Below are positions 1 to 10,595 of a DNA stretch of 27,904 nt, one piece after another (the first letter of the stretch is position 1; every line of letters begins with the position of its first letter). The DNA is from Branchiostoma floridae (taxonomy: Eukaryota > Chordata > Leptocardii > Amphioxiformes > Branchiostomatidae), in NCBI RefSeq assembly GCF_000003815.2, contig NC_049987.1, positions 3,430,820-3,458,723 on the forward strand. Reading direction: 5' to 3'. Below the pieces are notes generated by a model, which saw only the letters and a list, made by a program, of their open reading frames with translations, was not told where the DNA came from and did not search any database. Made by a program: the position numbers and the translations under genes.

Positions 1-3000
1 TTCGAGTGTTCGGTGGGAAATAAACACTCCTTGGCCGCCTAGACTCCTCCGGCCAGCTTATAGGCCATACTATCTTATCCACCCGTAGGACCTAGTATAA
101 CTGTAGACAACAGTTTTCGACGATGACAAGAACCATCTACCAGCCAAAGTGTGAGACCATAGATTAATATAAAAACGAGATATTGAAACCGGAGGCTTTG
201 CTGTAGTGCCAAAGAGGTCCGCCAGGTGCCTAATTCATTTTTTTTCTTCGAGGTATCAGGTCGAGACGTGGCCTAAACACATACTGAGTTTAAAGACAAT
301 ACACCCATAGCTTTTTGAGTTATGGTTCTAGATAAAAAAATATACGTATACAGACATCTAGATCAAAAACACACATACATACACTCTAATGGTATCGAAA
401 ACATAGCTTTCTTGGCGAAGGTAGTAAACATCTCAAAGCACTTAAGTCTTTCTGTAAGACGCAACTCTACCATTCCCAAGGTCTTTCATGATTCTTGAGT
501 GCCATTTCAGCCATCAGGCAATCGACTGAAGTTAGTTGAAGACCGGGTCGATCCCGTGAGAGGCGAAGGTCAGACGGGGCAGTGTTCTTGATGCACTTTA
601 ATGAGAGTGTACGGTCACGACACTTTTCACCGCAGCGCTACCCTTTGGGAATCAATCAGACCCACAACCGCATCATGCGTTTGTGGCCTCCACAGGCCGA
701 TAGCTGGCAGCAATGGTGCTGATGCGTGCCACTGCAATCAACCCAGCTATTGGAAACTCTATCCATCTGAATCTCATTCTACTCTAATTCTCATTAAGAT
801 AACATAAATGACCCGAATATTCGAGCATTCCAAACCTAGTTTTACACTGATAAATGATGTGTAATTACATCAGAAGAAACAGTTATTAAACGTTTTGAAT
901 GAAAACCAACGCCGGAGCAAGGCACAAGATGGTTTGCTAATTATGTGGCAATTGGACTGGCGCGCAGACATTCTAAAATATTTATAAAACGAGACTCAAG
1001 ACATAATCAATACTCCAGACGCTACTGGAATTGTAAAGATAGTGATGACATCCTTGAGTTGCATATTACGTATACGCTTTTGAAAGTACTGGGCTGTACG
1101 AAGCAAATGATATGTTTTACATGTGGGCGCTTTCTGTTACAGTAGGATGGTACAACACATACCTCTGAGGATGGTTACATAGACGGTGAGTAGTAACTTC
1201 AGCAGGTAGACGGTTCTGTGTCTGGTAGCCATGCCGGCTGACTTCCTCACCTGATGCTCGGCCCCTGTGAGAAGAAACGCAGTTCTATTTACCGCTGCAC
1301 TGCACAAAGGCCACACCGGGGGCTGCTACATATTGGCCTACCCGGCGAGCATACGCCTCGCCCATTCCCTTATCCTAATTGGTGTAACGGTAGGGGGGAG
1401 GAAATCGATATCGGAATCGTTATCACGTATAGGATTTTGCAGCGATCAGCGTAGGAGGTACAATTTAATTACCACACCCGCATGGACGAGTGAATAAGGT
1501 TATCGGAGAAAGATATGACATTGACTGTGCGAACAAAGCAGTGATGGAAAAGGCAGGGATGTTGTAAGTAGGGTTTTGTATAAAGAGCATTGGAGAATTT
1601 TAAAACCTGGCAGCGTTTCTGAAACTTTATGGATATATCGAACCATGCATTAGACTGTCGCCTTTATATACTCGGGTCAAAGACATATTTCCGTGGGATA
1701 TGAACGCCCCAGAGAGTATGTATGACAAGAATACCAAACATACGATTGAGGAGCAAGAATGGATGTATATCTACCAATATGAAGGCACAAACTTGACAAA
1801 ATGTTAATACGAGCGAATCAAGTAAAGGATCCCTCATTCTTTCAATGTGTTTGGCGCGTTTGGAATATAATTGTGTCATTAGTTATGTTCACAGTGCATA
1901 TTCATGTGAATATAGATAGCCATATTTGAAGGAACACGGCCCATATAATGTGCAACTCGCAAGCAACGATAACATTTATATTTCACGAAAATGCTCTCAA
2001 TACTGATTCAATTCGTCTCATAGATGGCATGTATATGAAATTCTTCTGAAAAAGAGCATAATTTGGCTCAAATGATATCAATATTTTATTACTTATTTAT
2101 TCTGCACACTTTTCACGTCCTATTTTACTTTGTATGTATCATGATATACGTATTTCATAGAAGAGCTGTCATTGAGTTTGCCATTACACAATTCTGTGAC
2201 TCCAAATGGAAGATTACTACCCTAAAAGCGTAGTTTATCATGTTCATCGCTTTCCATTCATTAGATGGGAAAACAATATTCTATATCTGACTTGAAGACT
2301 TCAAGGCACTTAGATACAAATCGTTTACTGTCTATAAATACTTCTGATCACGTCATCTTGTAATTCCAAAAACTGTTGCCAATGAATCGTATTTCTCCAT
2401 TTCTTTTCGTCTTTTCCAACATCTATCGCAAATTTACCACAGAAGCCTTAGCATGAAAGCTCATCTGTGTTGGAAGAATACTGTGTTGTGTTGGTAGAGT
2501 TCTGTAAACAAGGTCGACGGAGATTCACGGAAAATTTAGAGGGGTAAGTCTCTATAGTTTAAGTCAGTGTTGGAAGTAAAGCAATTTTTCTATAACACTA
2601 CAGAAGCCTTTTTCTTTGCCAGAAGAACTACAAACACTTTCGTATGGTCAGCTAGAAACATTGCAAAAATGTGTTATTCTGTGTGCTTGTGACAAACATG
2701 TTTGGTGAGATTTTAGTTGGTTGAGAGTCTATTGGGTTCTTCTTGCCCTCATAACTGACAGGATACTGTAAATATAATTTAATGTATAGGCTGCCCTGAG
2801 AAGGTAAATCTTGCCTGCAATGGCGTGAAATTCCATTTTCTGGCTCATTTGTCGCCTCCTCCTACCTGAGAAGCCTGTGGACGTGTTACCATTTGGCGGC
2901 TTCCAGGGTTTAGCGGGCTAAAGCTTGTTCTGCGCGCGTCATCAAACATGCATGAGGTCTTACATTGATCTCTCTTTAGTTGTAACCGATGGATTTACGG

Positions 3001-3053
3001 GAGTGGCAGAATATGTACATAACATCGTGTCTACTGACGGTGGTAAGGCTACC
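1..3053. other. Non-coding stretch, no gene recognised
   Basis: Both strands carry only short reading frames (under about 125 codons) with no motif, signal peptide or exon-like splice frame that I can recognise. The base composition is AT-rich with scattered poly-A and poly-T runs. It is probably intergenic DNA or decayed repeat 5' of the PAN/CUB gene. I cannot exclude short non-coding exons. Confidence 0.5.
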
Positions 3054-3282
3054 TTTCCACTAGACGGCGATCGCGCTGCGCTGTTACTGCGACATAAATA
3101 GTATATGTGTAACCTTTGATTTAATACTGGGTATATCATACAAAACGTAAAAGTGTGACTGAGAGGGCAATAGAACACACAAAGTGTAAAAATATTCGTT
3201 TCTTTGCTATATAATTCGTTGAGCGATACTTCAAATTTTAGGTCGCAGTGATAGCGCGGCGAGAGCGCCGTTCTAGTGGAAA
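3054..3282. mobile_element. MITE-like element with ~45-bp terminal inverted repeats
   Basis: The left end reads TTTCCACTAGACGGCG and the right end reads CGCCGTTCTAGTGGAAA. With small indels the inverted similarity continues through a GCGC-rich stretch to a shared CTGCGAC block, giving terminal repeats of about 43-47 bp (3054-3096 and 3236-3282). The interior is AT-rich and non-coding. A diverged copy of the interior and right end lies at 10321-10477, which shows that this is a dispersed family. The target duplication is not clear, so I do not assign a superfamily. Confidence 0.7.
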
Positions 3283-3592
3283 TGGGGTATACATGGTAAA
3301 TTGGTCGGCACATGCATGTATCAAACAAACACAAAATTACAGAGGGGATAACAGAAAATGGACACCATATAATGTTACCGCTGGACTAAATAATGGAGGG
3401 ATTTTCTTTTTTCTCTCTAATATATTATGAATTCTGGCTTTGATCAAAGTGCTAGCTATCTTTTAAAGAATTTTGTTGCCTCTTATTTTTAATCTACCTG
3501 TAGTTCTACTAAGTAGCTACCGATATAACTTTACTATTAATAATTCTTTCTATTTCCGTTATATTCAATTCAACGTTATTACTTTTGCTTGT

Positions 3593-3725
3593 GTGGCGTT
3601 ATGGTCTGCTGTATGGCCCCAGAGACCCAGTGTTCGAATTACCTGACACATCCCGTTTACGTTTGGCCCTTAGTAAAGATATTTCACTGCCCTCACTTTA
3701 CTCAGTTGGAAATAACTAACCAGTA
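3593..3725 (+). mobile_element. tRNA-derived SINE-like remnant (degenerate)
   Basis: An A-box-like TGGCGTTATGG at 3594-3604 is followed about 26 bases later by a B-box-like GTGTTCGAATT around 3630-3640, the order and spacing of an internal RNA polymerase III promoter. Downstream sequence resembles the 'cccttagtaaag...ccctcactttactca' tail that follows many tRNA-derived SINEs of marine invertebrates, as I remember them. The B box deviates from GGTTCGANTCC and no cloverleaf is evident, so this is a fossil rather than a tRNA gene. Confidence 0.42.
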
Positions 3726-4059
3726 CAGCTATAATGGATGTCTCTGAGATTGAACATATAAAGTAGTCCCCATGTTTGAGGAGAACGACTTGGATGCCAC
3801 ATTTGTACACAACCACGTGTTACACAGGCACAACACCAGACAAGTCTCACTGCTTCATAAACCACGAACACGGCTGGCCAACGTACCATTGCATACAGAG
3901 GGACAACATACTTCAATACATTTTCAGCAGACATTCGACATGCACCAACTCTACGGCAGTTTAAAACTGTCATAAGACACATACCTCAGCGCATTGACCT
4001 CTGACCTCCACCGCTGACGTTTTTGGTGGACTTCTGACCACTGTTTTTTGTTTATGACA

Positions 4060-4232
4060 CTTCAGTTTATTTGTATAATTGTTTGTTGTTCTCAGGTTGT
4101 CTTCTATTCCTACTTAATGTTACACGTTTTGTTTTGTTATTCATGTTTGTGCCCCCCCCCCCTTGGAAATCAACTTCTAATAAGTTGAAGGGGCTACCAA
4201 CCTGTCTGAAGATTAATAAATAAAAATAAAAA
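4060..4232 (+). mobile_element. 3' end of a LINE-like retroelement (CR1/L2-like style)
   Basis: An 11-base C run (4152-4162) is followed by a small hairpin (CAACTT, 5-nt loop, AAGTTG at 4171-4187) and by an A-rich tail with AATAAA repeats ending near 4232. A non-coding 3' tail with a stem-loop and a simple-repeat end is typical of LINEs. No coding remnant is seen upstream, so the copy must be severely 5'-truncated. Family assignment is from memory of similar amphioxus repeats and is tentative. Confidence 0.4.
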
Positions 4233-4591
4233 ACACCTCGAACATGTAAAAGAATCCACCACAATCATTAAAAAGGAGTAGGGTAGGGTCATTCTCAGTG
4301 TGAGTGGGTCAAATAGATCTGCCCAGACATGCAGAACGGTGTGTTATGTAATGAGGCGATTTACATGGTATATGATACAAACAAACACAAAAACTATTCT
4401 GTCTGCATGTATACATGCAGTGTTTTTGGATTTTCTATTATACAACCTTACCTTAGACCCTCCCGCAACACTGTTGCATTGGTCGACTCGTCGAGCATAC
4501 TTTCGCCAAAAGTTGCGATCTTGAGCAACTACTGCCATATTTTCCATGTTTCTATTATACAAAAAAGCCGGTATATTGCATAATCATAAGA

Positions 4592-4677
4592 TACTTTATT
4601 AGATAATATGCAGGTATTAAAATACTTACTTATTTTCACTGCATTTTACTGCAAGTAAAATGCACTTTAATAAAGTA
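4592..4677. repeat. Nested palindrome (two concentric inverted repeats)
   Basis: The outer arms are TACTTTATTA (4592-4601) and its exact reverse complement TAATAAAGTA (4668-4677). The inner arms are GCATTTTACT (4641-4650) and AGTAAAATGC (4654-4663) with a 3-base loop. The block could fold into a cruciform or be a very small MITE. No target duplication is evident. Confidence 0.6.
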
Positions 4678-5830
4678 TTTAGATAAGAGTCCTAAAGTTT
4701 CTATTCAGAACAGCTTGTCAATCTCGTCATTCTACAAATTAAGGATTTAACTGCCGTGCAATTCCTCTCGAAATCGCTTGGTGTCCTTGCGTCCTTCATG
4801 ATTCCATTTTACTGCCATTTCCCGAATGTTCGATGCTATTTCTTTACATCTTTTTGCAAAACTTCTCTATAGTTATATAGTTACTCCGCCTGAAGCGAAT
4901 ACAAATGATATCTATATTCCGTAGATAGTTCGAACATAAAAATTCGGACATTAAAACAATCCAGAAATCGACAAATGGTTATACCGAATAACTGCAAACC
5001 TGTCAAAGCATGCCTTTGTGTCACATTTAACAGTAAAAATTTTGTAATATGGCTCATTTAATTATGTAATCTATTTTCCAGGGTGATAAAAAGAATTTAG
5101 TTGAAGTAATTTAGTACTTATTTTACAACCATAATGCTCATGTAATGACTGCTATTATTGTAAAGGAATACAGATCCACATATAAATGACACCTGGAAGC
5201 TGGTTCTATTTTGAGATGCAGTCCGCCTCCTTTTGTTGTTGGGGACCAGAAATATAATGAGTTGTTTTGTTGCTAGATCGTTTGTTATGCTGGATCTAAA
5301 ATCAAATCCGTCGCGTGAACAGGTATATTCGCGGTCTGAAATCCTGAACCGCATTGCTTAACATCTAATAAAAGGGAACCATCTTATGTGCAGAGCAATT
5401 CCATCAGCCACCAAACCCCCTTACTTTACCCTTATAAGAAGTAACATGTGTATATCTCCAGGCTTGGCGTTCTATAGAATTAAAGATAATACTAAGAGTA
5501 CGACATATTCGTTATTTATGAAAAGGCAATATCACAAGTAGCAAGACGGTATATTCTATAACAATTAAACAGCACGTATGTAGTTCATGTCGCGTTGCGT
5601 TATGATTGACATTTTTTCTAATATACAAAGAACACAAAAACATCATCAATATTCCAATATATATTAAAGAAAAGGGGGATAGTTCTAGTTTTGAAATGTC
5701 GAGTACACCACAAATGCAATGCTTTTGTAATGATTCATTTTCCACTTGAACAAGTACGATGAGTGTGTATTCAAAAGAAGAATACAAGCCGTATATCTGC
5801 TTATTGAATATTCATAATGTAAAGTAACGG
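4678..5830. other. Non-coding region upstream of the PAN/CUB gene
   Basis: The stretch is AT-rich with no recognisable coding exon, repeat end or RNA gene. It precedes the putative promoter of the secreted PAN/CUB gene and may contain cis-regulatory DNA, but nothing specific can be identified by eye. Confidence 0.4.
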
Positions 5831-5831
5831 G

Positions 5832-5839
5832 TATTTAAG
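5832..5839 (+). promoter_or_regulatory. TATA-like box for the PAN/CUB gene
   Basis: TATTTAAG lies 46 bases before the start codon at 5885. A transcription start about 30 bases downstream would leave a leader of roughly 20 bases. An upstream ATG at 5877 (A at -3) is out of frame with 5885 and opens a 20-codon frame overlapping the signal peptide, so either initiation is leaky or the start site lies 3' of 5877. Placement is an inference from spacing only. Confidence 0.3.
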
Positions 5840-5884
5840 TACTGTGAAGAAGTTCGGACAGCATTTCTAGGGTATCATGAGAAG

Positions 5885-5978
5885 ATGGCCTGTCTGGAAC
5901 GACAGAAATGTTGGCATCGCCACTTTTTCGTTCTCCTGATTGTGATATATGCCTCACACCGACTAGTCGCAACGCAAG
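5885..5978 (+). CDS. Exon 1 of secreted PAN/CUB protein: signal peptide
   Basis: The exon begins with an ATG in a good context (A at -3, G at +4) and encodes 31 codons plus one base: MACLERQKCWHRH, then a hydrophobic core FFVLLIVIYAS, then HRLVATQ. This is a classic secretory signal with a basic N-region and a hydrophobic core of about 11 residues. It ends at a strong splice donor (CAAG then GTAAGT) in phase 1. The next exon I recognise, at 13348, enters in phase 1 and continues as Gln-Asp-Thr-Cys-Gly, so the junction is frame-compatible across a 7369-bp intron. An additional small exon inside that intron cannot be ruled out. The frame is too short to be found by ORF length alone; the call rests on signal-peptide composition, donor quality and phase match. 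Confidence 0.68.
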
Positions 5979-6559
5979 GTAAGTTTGAATTATATTAATA
6001 TAGATGATCTTTATTCCATGTTCCTGCCCATGTGGGCTAAATGCAGCAAACCCCATGATTGGATACTAAAGACTAAAAACTATTACATGTAGTATTACAG
6101 TAGAATTAACAATACATCTTGAGCTATGCTATCACTATATCTAACGTTTACATGCCTCTTTCCTTTTCTTAAAACATGTGTATACAAACTCACAGAGTTT
6201 TTGTTGTACAATGTTGTCTGTGGTTGTCATTATACTTACAAACAAGTTGTCGTTAGTAAACTGTTTACATCGTGTATCTACATTGAGAGCACTGGTAAAA
6301 TAGTTGCGTATATCATTGTATACTGAAAGAACACTCTCATATAGAATGGACTTCATTTTCTATACGGTTGGAGTTACAACGTGTACAGAGTCTATTATTC
6401 GGAGGAGTCTGGTTGTATCTTCCCACTTCAATTTGTAGGGGATGATCACTAGTACTGATTCTTAATCTAGCCATGGCTCGCCGATGGTTGAAATTCTGAA
6501 TACTAAGGTACTGTTCTCTTTCGTAGGTATGTTTGATTTTTCTATATGCTCTTAGTTTG

Positions 6560-6679
6560 TTCTAGTCTGTGCTCCAAAGGTGTGCGGTTGTGCCTCCCTG
6601 ATTCAACACGGAGTTTGTGGCAGTTGAGTCGCAGTTTGGTGATTGTAGTTCTTTGTCGTTCGTTCGGAATTCTAAGGTA
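6560..6679 (-). pseudogene. LINE ORF2 C-terminal fragment, close to the intact LINE at 18-25 kb
   Basis: Read on the minus strand, this block translates as YLRIPNERQRTTITKLRLNC and then HKLRVESGRHNRTPLEHRLE. It aligns residue for residue with the intact ORF2 around residues 1049-1088 (YLMVNNTQHRVAVTKLRISC, then HKLHIETGRHNRTPLQHRVC). The similarity stops abruptly just before the Cys-X2-Cys motif. Only about 40 codons survive, with no open frame on either side. It is therefore an internal relic of the same or a sister LINE family lying in intron 1 of the PAN/CUB gene, in the antisense orientation relative to that gene. Confidence 0.82.
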
Positions 6680-7546
6680 AACTACGTTTATGCTGCTCGA
6701 GAGCTCGTAAAGGGATGTTGATGTTTTTGTCTATTTTTTGGACGTCTACGAAACCATTTTTTTTAAATCTACCCGAAATGTATTCTCGGCCACTCGAATC
6801 TCATTAGAACAAGTCTTTCATTTATGTATGGTGATGATTGTGGTGATGAATTGTTTGAAGTTAGTGTTATCATTAGTGCCTACCAATGTGCTTCTTCAAA
6901 ACAACCTGTGAAACGAAAACTCATTAGGGATATGATTAAGGATTTCTTAGACATCATGACGTCTGAAGTGTTAATCCTACGGGTATGAGCAGGTTACTGT
7001 AAATGCACAGTTATTGTCGATGTGATGGCTTTAAGGATACCCCGGTGTCATTCTGAAAGTGAATGATACTTATTTGCTTTCTGCGACATATTGCCAATTG
7101 CATTGGTTACACTCATAAAGAACAATGAAATTATAAGTGACTCGACGCAAACTAAAATCATCAAATTCTGAATCATACCGAAGAATGATATAATCAATAT
7201 AGGGGCAGAACCAAAAGCAAAGTAATGCACAACTCAGCCACTGACATGAACAATTTAGTTTTTTTTTTTCGGCATTCAGTCGATTATATCAATTCTGATT
7301 CAGATTCAGCTTTAAGTCTGATTGACTTGGAATGTGAAAATATGAAGTAAAAATACGCATGAATTAAATGACAAAGACTGGTGGTGTTCAGTCGAAAATT
7401 TGGGTGAGTCCCATTTTTGTGTTGGATATTACAGTTAAACTAGTTCAATAGGCATGAATTGTCCCTTCGGTCACATAATCACTTGGCAATGATATATGAT
7501 AATCAATGGTGCTTGACATTGAAGTATAAATACATGATGATGATAA
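6680..7546. other. Intronic sequence without recognised features
   Basis: This is AT-rich sequence inside intron 1 of the PAN/CUB gene. I see no coding frame with family resemblance, no repeat boundary and no RNA gene on either strand. Confidence 0.4.
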
Positions 7547-8765
7547 TTACATTTTTAAACAATGATCAGAAAACTTCTTGCTGCTCTTTATATAACAGGC
7601 CTCCCGACCAAGACTGTACGAACTGTCCTCGGGTGAAGTAAAGAACTCCCTCAGCGGAGAGCTACTGTACATGTCCCGCAGTATGTTCTGCAGAGTTTTC
7701 AGTGTTGTTGCGTCCCGTCTGTGTGATAGTGACGGCAGAGAGTCAGATGGGCTGCTAATGACTCCCAGACAACGCCTCTGTACGGCTTCTAGCTTGTCTG
7801 ACAGGTTTTCGGGAGTTCTCCCACACACAGCAATTCCGCAGACCGATGGCACAAAAAATTTTATCTGCACGTCAAGTCCGCCGGACTCCCTACGAGTTCG
7901 TACGGAGGCGGCACTTACCACTTACGGATCCCAAAAGATTGCCCACGTTTTGGCACGTAGACAGCACGTTTTTACACGTACGGGCGTTGTGCCCTTGGCT
8001 TAACATATAGTGAACATGTATAACCCAGGTAACGTTAGAAGAGACATGCACACCGAGAAGTTTAAAAGTTTTTTTTTTCTTTAATCTCATGTCTGTACTG
8101 TTGGTTGAGGAGGGACGGGTGTCTTTACCTCCTTTCTGTCGCTGATCACCATGCCCATGGTCTTCTTCCCTCACTCCACTATGGAATCTAGGGGCTTTCT
8201 CAGTCCAGGAAAAGAAGCCATGAGTAGTTCGGATGTTGTGAAGTCGTCTTCGTTTCAAGACAGTGACGAGTACGCGAAGTGAAGAATCAATACAGATGGC
8301 GAACAATGTTGGCGAACACAGGCCACCCTGTGGCGCACCTGCTAGAACGTCATGGGGCTTAGGTAGACACGGACCCCATCTAATTTTTTGTGTTCTGCCT
8401 TCTACGTAGCTGTTTATACTCTTCCATAAGGACTGCCTGATGCTCATGTCTGCTAGGGTCCTCAGTAGCTGAACATGATGGATAGTATCAAATGCAAAGA
8501 TAAAATCCACAAAGAGTGCGTAAACATCTAGCTTAGGATTGTTGTTCAATGCTTTATGCCACGATATGAGAATGTAGATTAGTGCAGTGACTGTTGATTG
8601 TTCCCCACGAACGTGTTGTGACGGAGCAAGACTTTTCTCTGTGTCCTGTAGAATAGCATCCAACAGCAATCCCTCGTATACTTAGTCTAGTACTTTCTCG
8701 ACACAACTAACGACAGATTTGCCGGTACTCTGACGGGACTTTGAGCCTTGGCTTCTAGGTACCCT
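7547..8765 (-). pseudogene. Decayed LINE reverse transcriptase (L2/CR1-like)
   Basis: Minus-strand frames reproduce reverse-transcriptase landmarks in order. From 8765 inward there is a degraded 'SVVSCVEKVLD' block. The main frame (8669-7890) follows with QHVRGEQSTVTALI, LFVDFIFAFDTIHH (block A, with the usual Ser-Lys replaced by Ile-Phe), VEGRTQKIRWGPCL and VLAGAPQGGLCSPTLFAICI (block B). The YADD box is absent, replaced by out-of-frame sequence. A second frame (7921-7547) carries the C-terminal part: KFFVPSVCGIAV, LEAVQRRC, DSLPSLSHRRDATTLKTLQ. Stops and frameshifts separate these pieces, so no product is expected. The copy lies antisense in intron 1 of the PAN/CUB gene. A second fragment of the same family is at 12567-12783. 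Confidence 0.82.
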
Positions 8766-9820
8766 GACTAAAGCCTCCTTTCACTATGACGGGAATGTAC
8801 ATCCTTATATTAGACAGGAGTTGTAAACATTACACATAACCGTGTAATCAACCGTGGTTCTGACGTGCATGGGATCACCCTTTTTATCAATTTTCCGATT
8901 AGAAAGCTGAAGTATGAAGACAGCTTCATTATAATAAACATTGAACGAGAAATTTTCGAAACATAACTTTATATTGGCAGAAAGCATGAATAGCAATTTT
9001 TTTGTCAAGCATACAAATGTAGTTCCTTCAAGAGAACATTATAACTATACTCAAATAACACAGATAATGAAAAACATTTGTAAGGTCGCATATTATAACA
9101 GAATTTATCCCCTCAGAGTTCTTCTTGTATCGTTTGCGTGCCTGTTTCATTGAGTCCGAACGGCTCGAACTAAAACCAGCTAAAAGCATCTTTAGAGACA
9201 CGGCGATAAAATAAACATCACGCGACGAGCGGTAGATAGTAGCTAAACACCTTCTGCCAACCACATTCATGCCTATGATAAAAGAATGAGAACAGGCCAC
9301 AATGGTCTCGAAATAAGCAGGATTACCTAAATCCTATAATCTCCCTGACTGATTTAGGACATGCGAACCCCTAATCCTCACAATAATCCGTTTGTGGAAT
9401 CTTGCACTTAACATGTTCGTGCAAATACGGTCGGCTCAAAAACTACAAGACATATGATAACATTTTTCACACCAAATTTGTGACAACTATGAATTATTAA
9501 TAAACGTTTCAATACTATGTTATCTTCTTTCAGTGAAGCCAAACCTCTCCGTCTAGACTGAAAATCCTGTTTGAATAGTCATTACAATGTAAGGTATACT
9601 TTCAGTGAAATGGGTATACATTAAGCTATGTTATGCTCATTTCAAATACGCATGGCAAATGCAAAGACACGAGATACGGTTACCGAATGAAAATATACTG
9701 TAAATGGTCCTGAATTTCGCTGGGGCTTTATGTTCGCGGTGATGCGGTATCATTGAGAACTCACAACTGCTGTCTTCTTCCTTCCTTATACACTCATATC
9801 ACTTATATCAATATATCAGA
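8766..9820. other. Intronic sequence without recognised features
   Basis: The stretch is AT-rich and lies between two LINE relics within intron 1. No coding resemblance, splice-compatible exon, RNA gene or repeat boundary could be supported. Confidence 0.4.
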
Positions 9821-10320
9821 GAGAAGTACTTAGAACTAGTTGATTTCGAGCTGTGTTCCGTAATAAGCAAAGTCAGAATTAGCGCTCATCCTCTTGAAGT
9901 AGAAAGAGGTAGATATAAGAGATTACCAGTGTGTGAAAGAATTTGTAAATATTGTACATCTAAAGCAGTGGGAGACGAAACGCATTTTATTTCCAAACGT
10001 TTATTGAACGAAACCAAAAGAATAACTCTGTTTAGAGAAGCCACAAAGACTTATCCCAACTTCCCCACATTGACAGAGGAACAGAAAGCCACTTTTCTCT
10101 TGATATCGCAGAACCCACAAATTCTAGAAAAGGTGGAGCTTTTCGTCTCCCTCTGCTTCCAAAAAGGAAGTCAAACCCAACCTGTTTAGAAAAAAACCAA
10201 CACTAGTATTAGAGTAGAATATTGTTCATAACTGTTCATTGTTACTTGTATATCTACTATATTTATACCATGTACTTGCAATTAGCCGTCGGGCACGAGC
10301 TTGCAAATAAACTTCTTCTT
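9821..10320 (+). mobile_element. 5'-truncated LINE: ORF2 C-terminus plus 3' UTR
   Basis: From 9821 a frame reads EKYLELVDFELCSVISKVRI, then SAHPLEVERGRYKRLPVCER, then ICKYC, and ends at the TAG at 10187. This is the same C-terminal layout as the intact LINE: a KxRIS(C/A)H block, an E-x-GR block, then Cys-X2-Cys and a downstream His-Phe. The final Cys expected after His-Phe is not present (Lys-Arg instead). The 3' UTR ends with a 31-nt hairpin (10276-10306) directly followed by AATAAA and a short CTT tail. Upstream of about 9821 no coding similarity is seen, so the copy is 5'-truncated. It abuts a MITE fragment at 10321, which may be its insertion target. Confidence 0.8.
10276..10306 (+). ncRNA. 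31-nt 3'-terminal LINE hairpin (outer stem TTGCAA/TTGCAA)
   Basis: This RNA structural element lies at the extreme 3' end of the LINE fragment. TTGCAA pairs with TTGCAA to form the outer stem, and GCC pairs with GGC inside around a GTCG loop. AATAAA begins at the last base of the stem. It has the same length and plan as the hairpins at 18194-18224 and 14232-14262. LINEs such as eel UnaL2 and zebrafish ZfL2 use a 3' stem-loop to recruit their own reverse transcriptase. The same role is inferred here. Confidence 0.65.
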
Positions 10321-10477
10321 CTATATCATACAAAACATAAAAGTGTGACTGAGAAGATAACAGAACAACACAAATTGTGAAGAAAAAATATTAGTTTCTT
10401 TTTTATAGAATTCGTTGAGCGATCTGTTAAATCTTAGGTCGCAGAGAGAGCGCGGCGAGAGCACCGTCCTAGTGAAA
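10321..10477. mobile_element. Partial copy of the 3054-3282 MITE family
   Basis: The interior (TATATCATACAAAAC, AAGTGTGACTGAGA) and the right terminal repeat (GGTCGCAG, GCGCGGCGAGAGC, CCTAGTG) match 3132-3282 with scattered differences. The left half is missing: the copy starts exactly where the LINE CTT tail ends. This suggests that the LINE inserted into, or deleted, the left half. No matching left half was found 5' of the LINE fragment. Confidence 0.72.
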
Positions 10478-10595
10478 AGGGTGGATATAAGCGCTGCATT
10501 CACATGTACGTATGGTACAGTATAAGGCGACTGTTCTCTCCACCTGTAGCACCGTTGCCATGTCTTTAATTGGTGTTTTCCGGCTATCCGTTATA

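Noticed and set aside
98-98. Findings entry at position 98
   Set aside because: That entry mistakenly used a residue number as a genomic coordinate; it has interest 0 and should be ignored. The real observation is at 24060-24338.
541-580. GGGTCGATCCC as a possible tRNA B box
   Set aside because: There is no A box at suitable distance and no cloverleaf, so a tRNA gene or SINE could not be supported.
601-807. 68-codon frame with a Cys-rich middle (SCVCGLHRP...CHC)
   Set aside because: It is short, without signal peptide, splice sites or recognisable domain, in an otherwise non-coding stretch.
3436-3448. Small palindrome CTTTGATCAAAG
   Set aside because: Short palindromes of this size are expected by chance in AT-rich DNA, and nothing nearby gives it meaning.
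7671-8003. 110-codon plus-strand frame
   Set aside because: It is the antisense shadow of the LINE C-terminal pseudogene on the minus strand.
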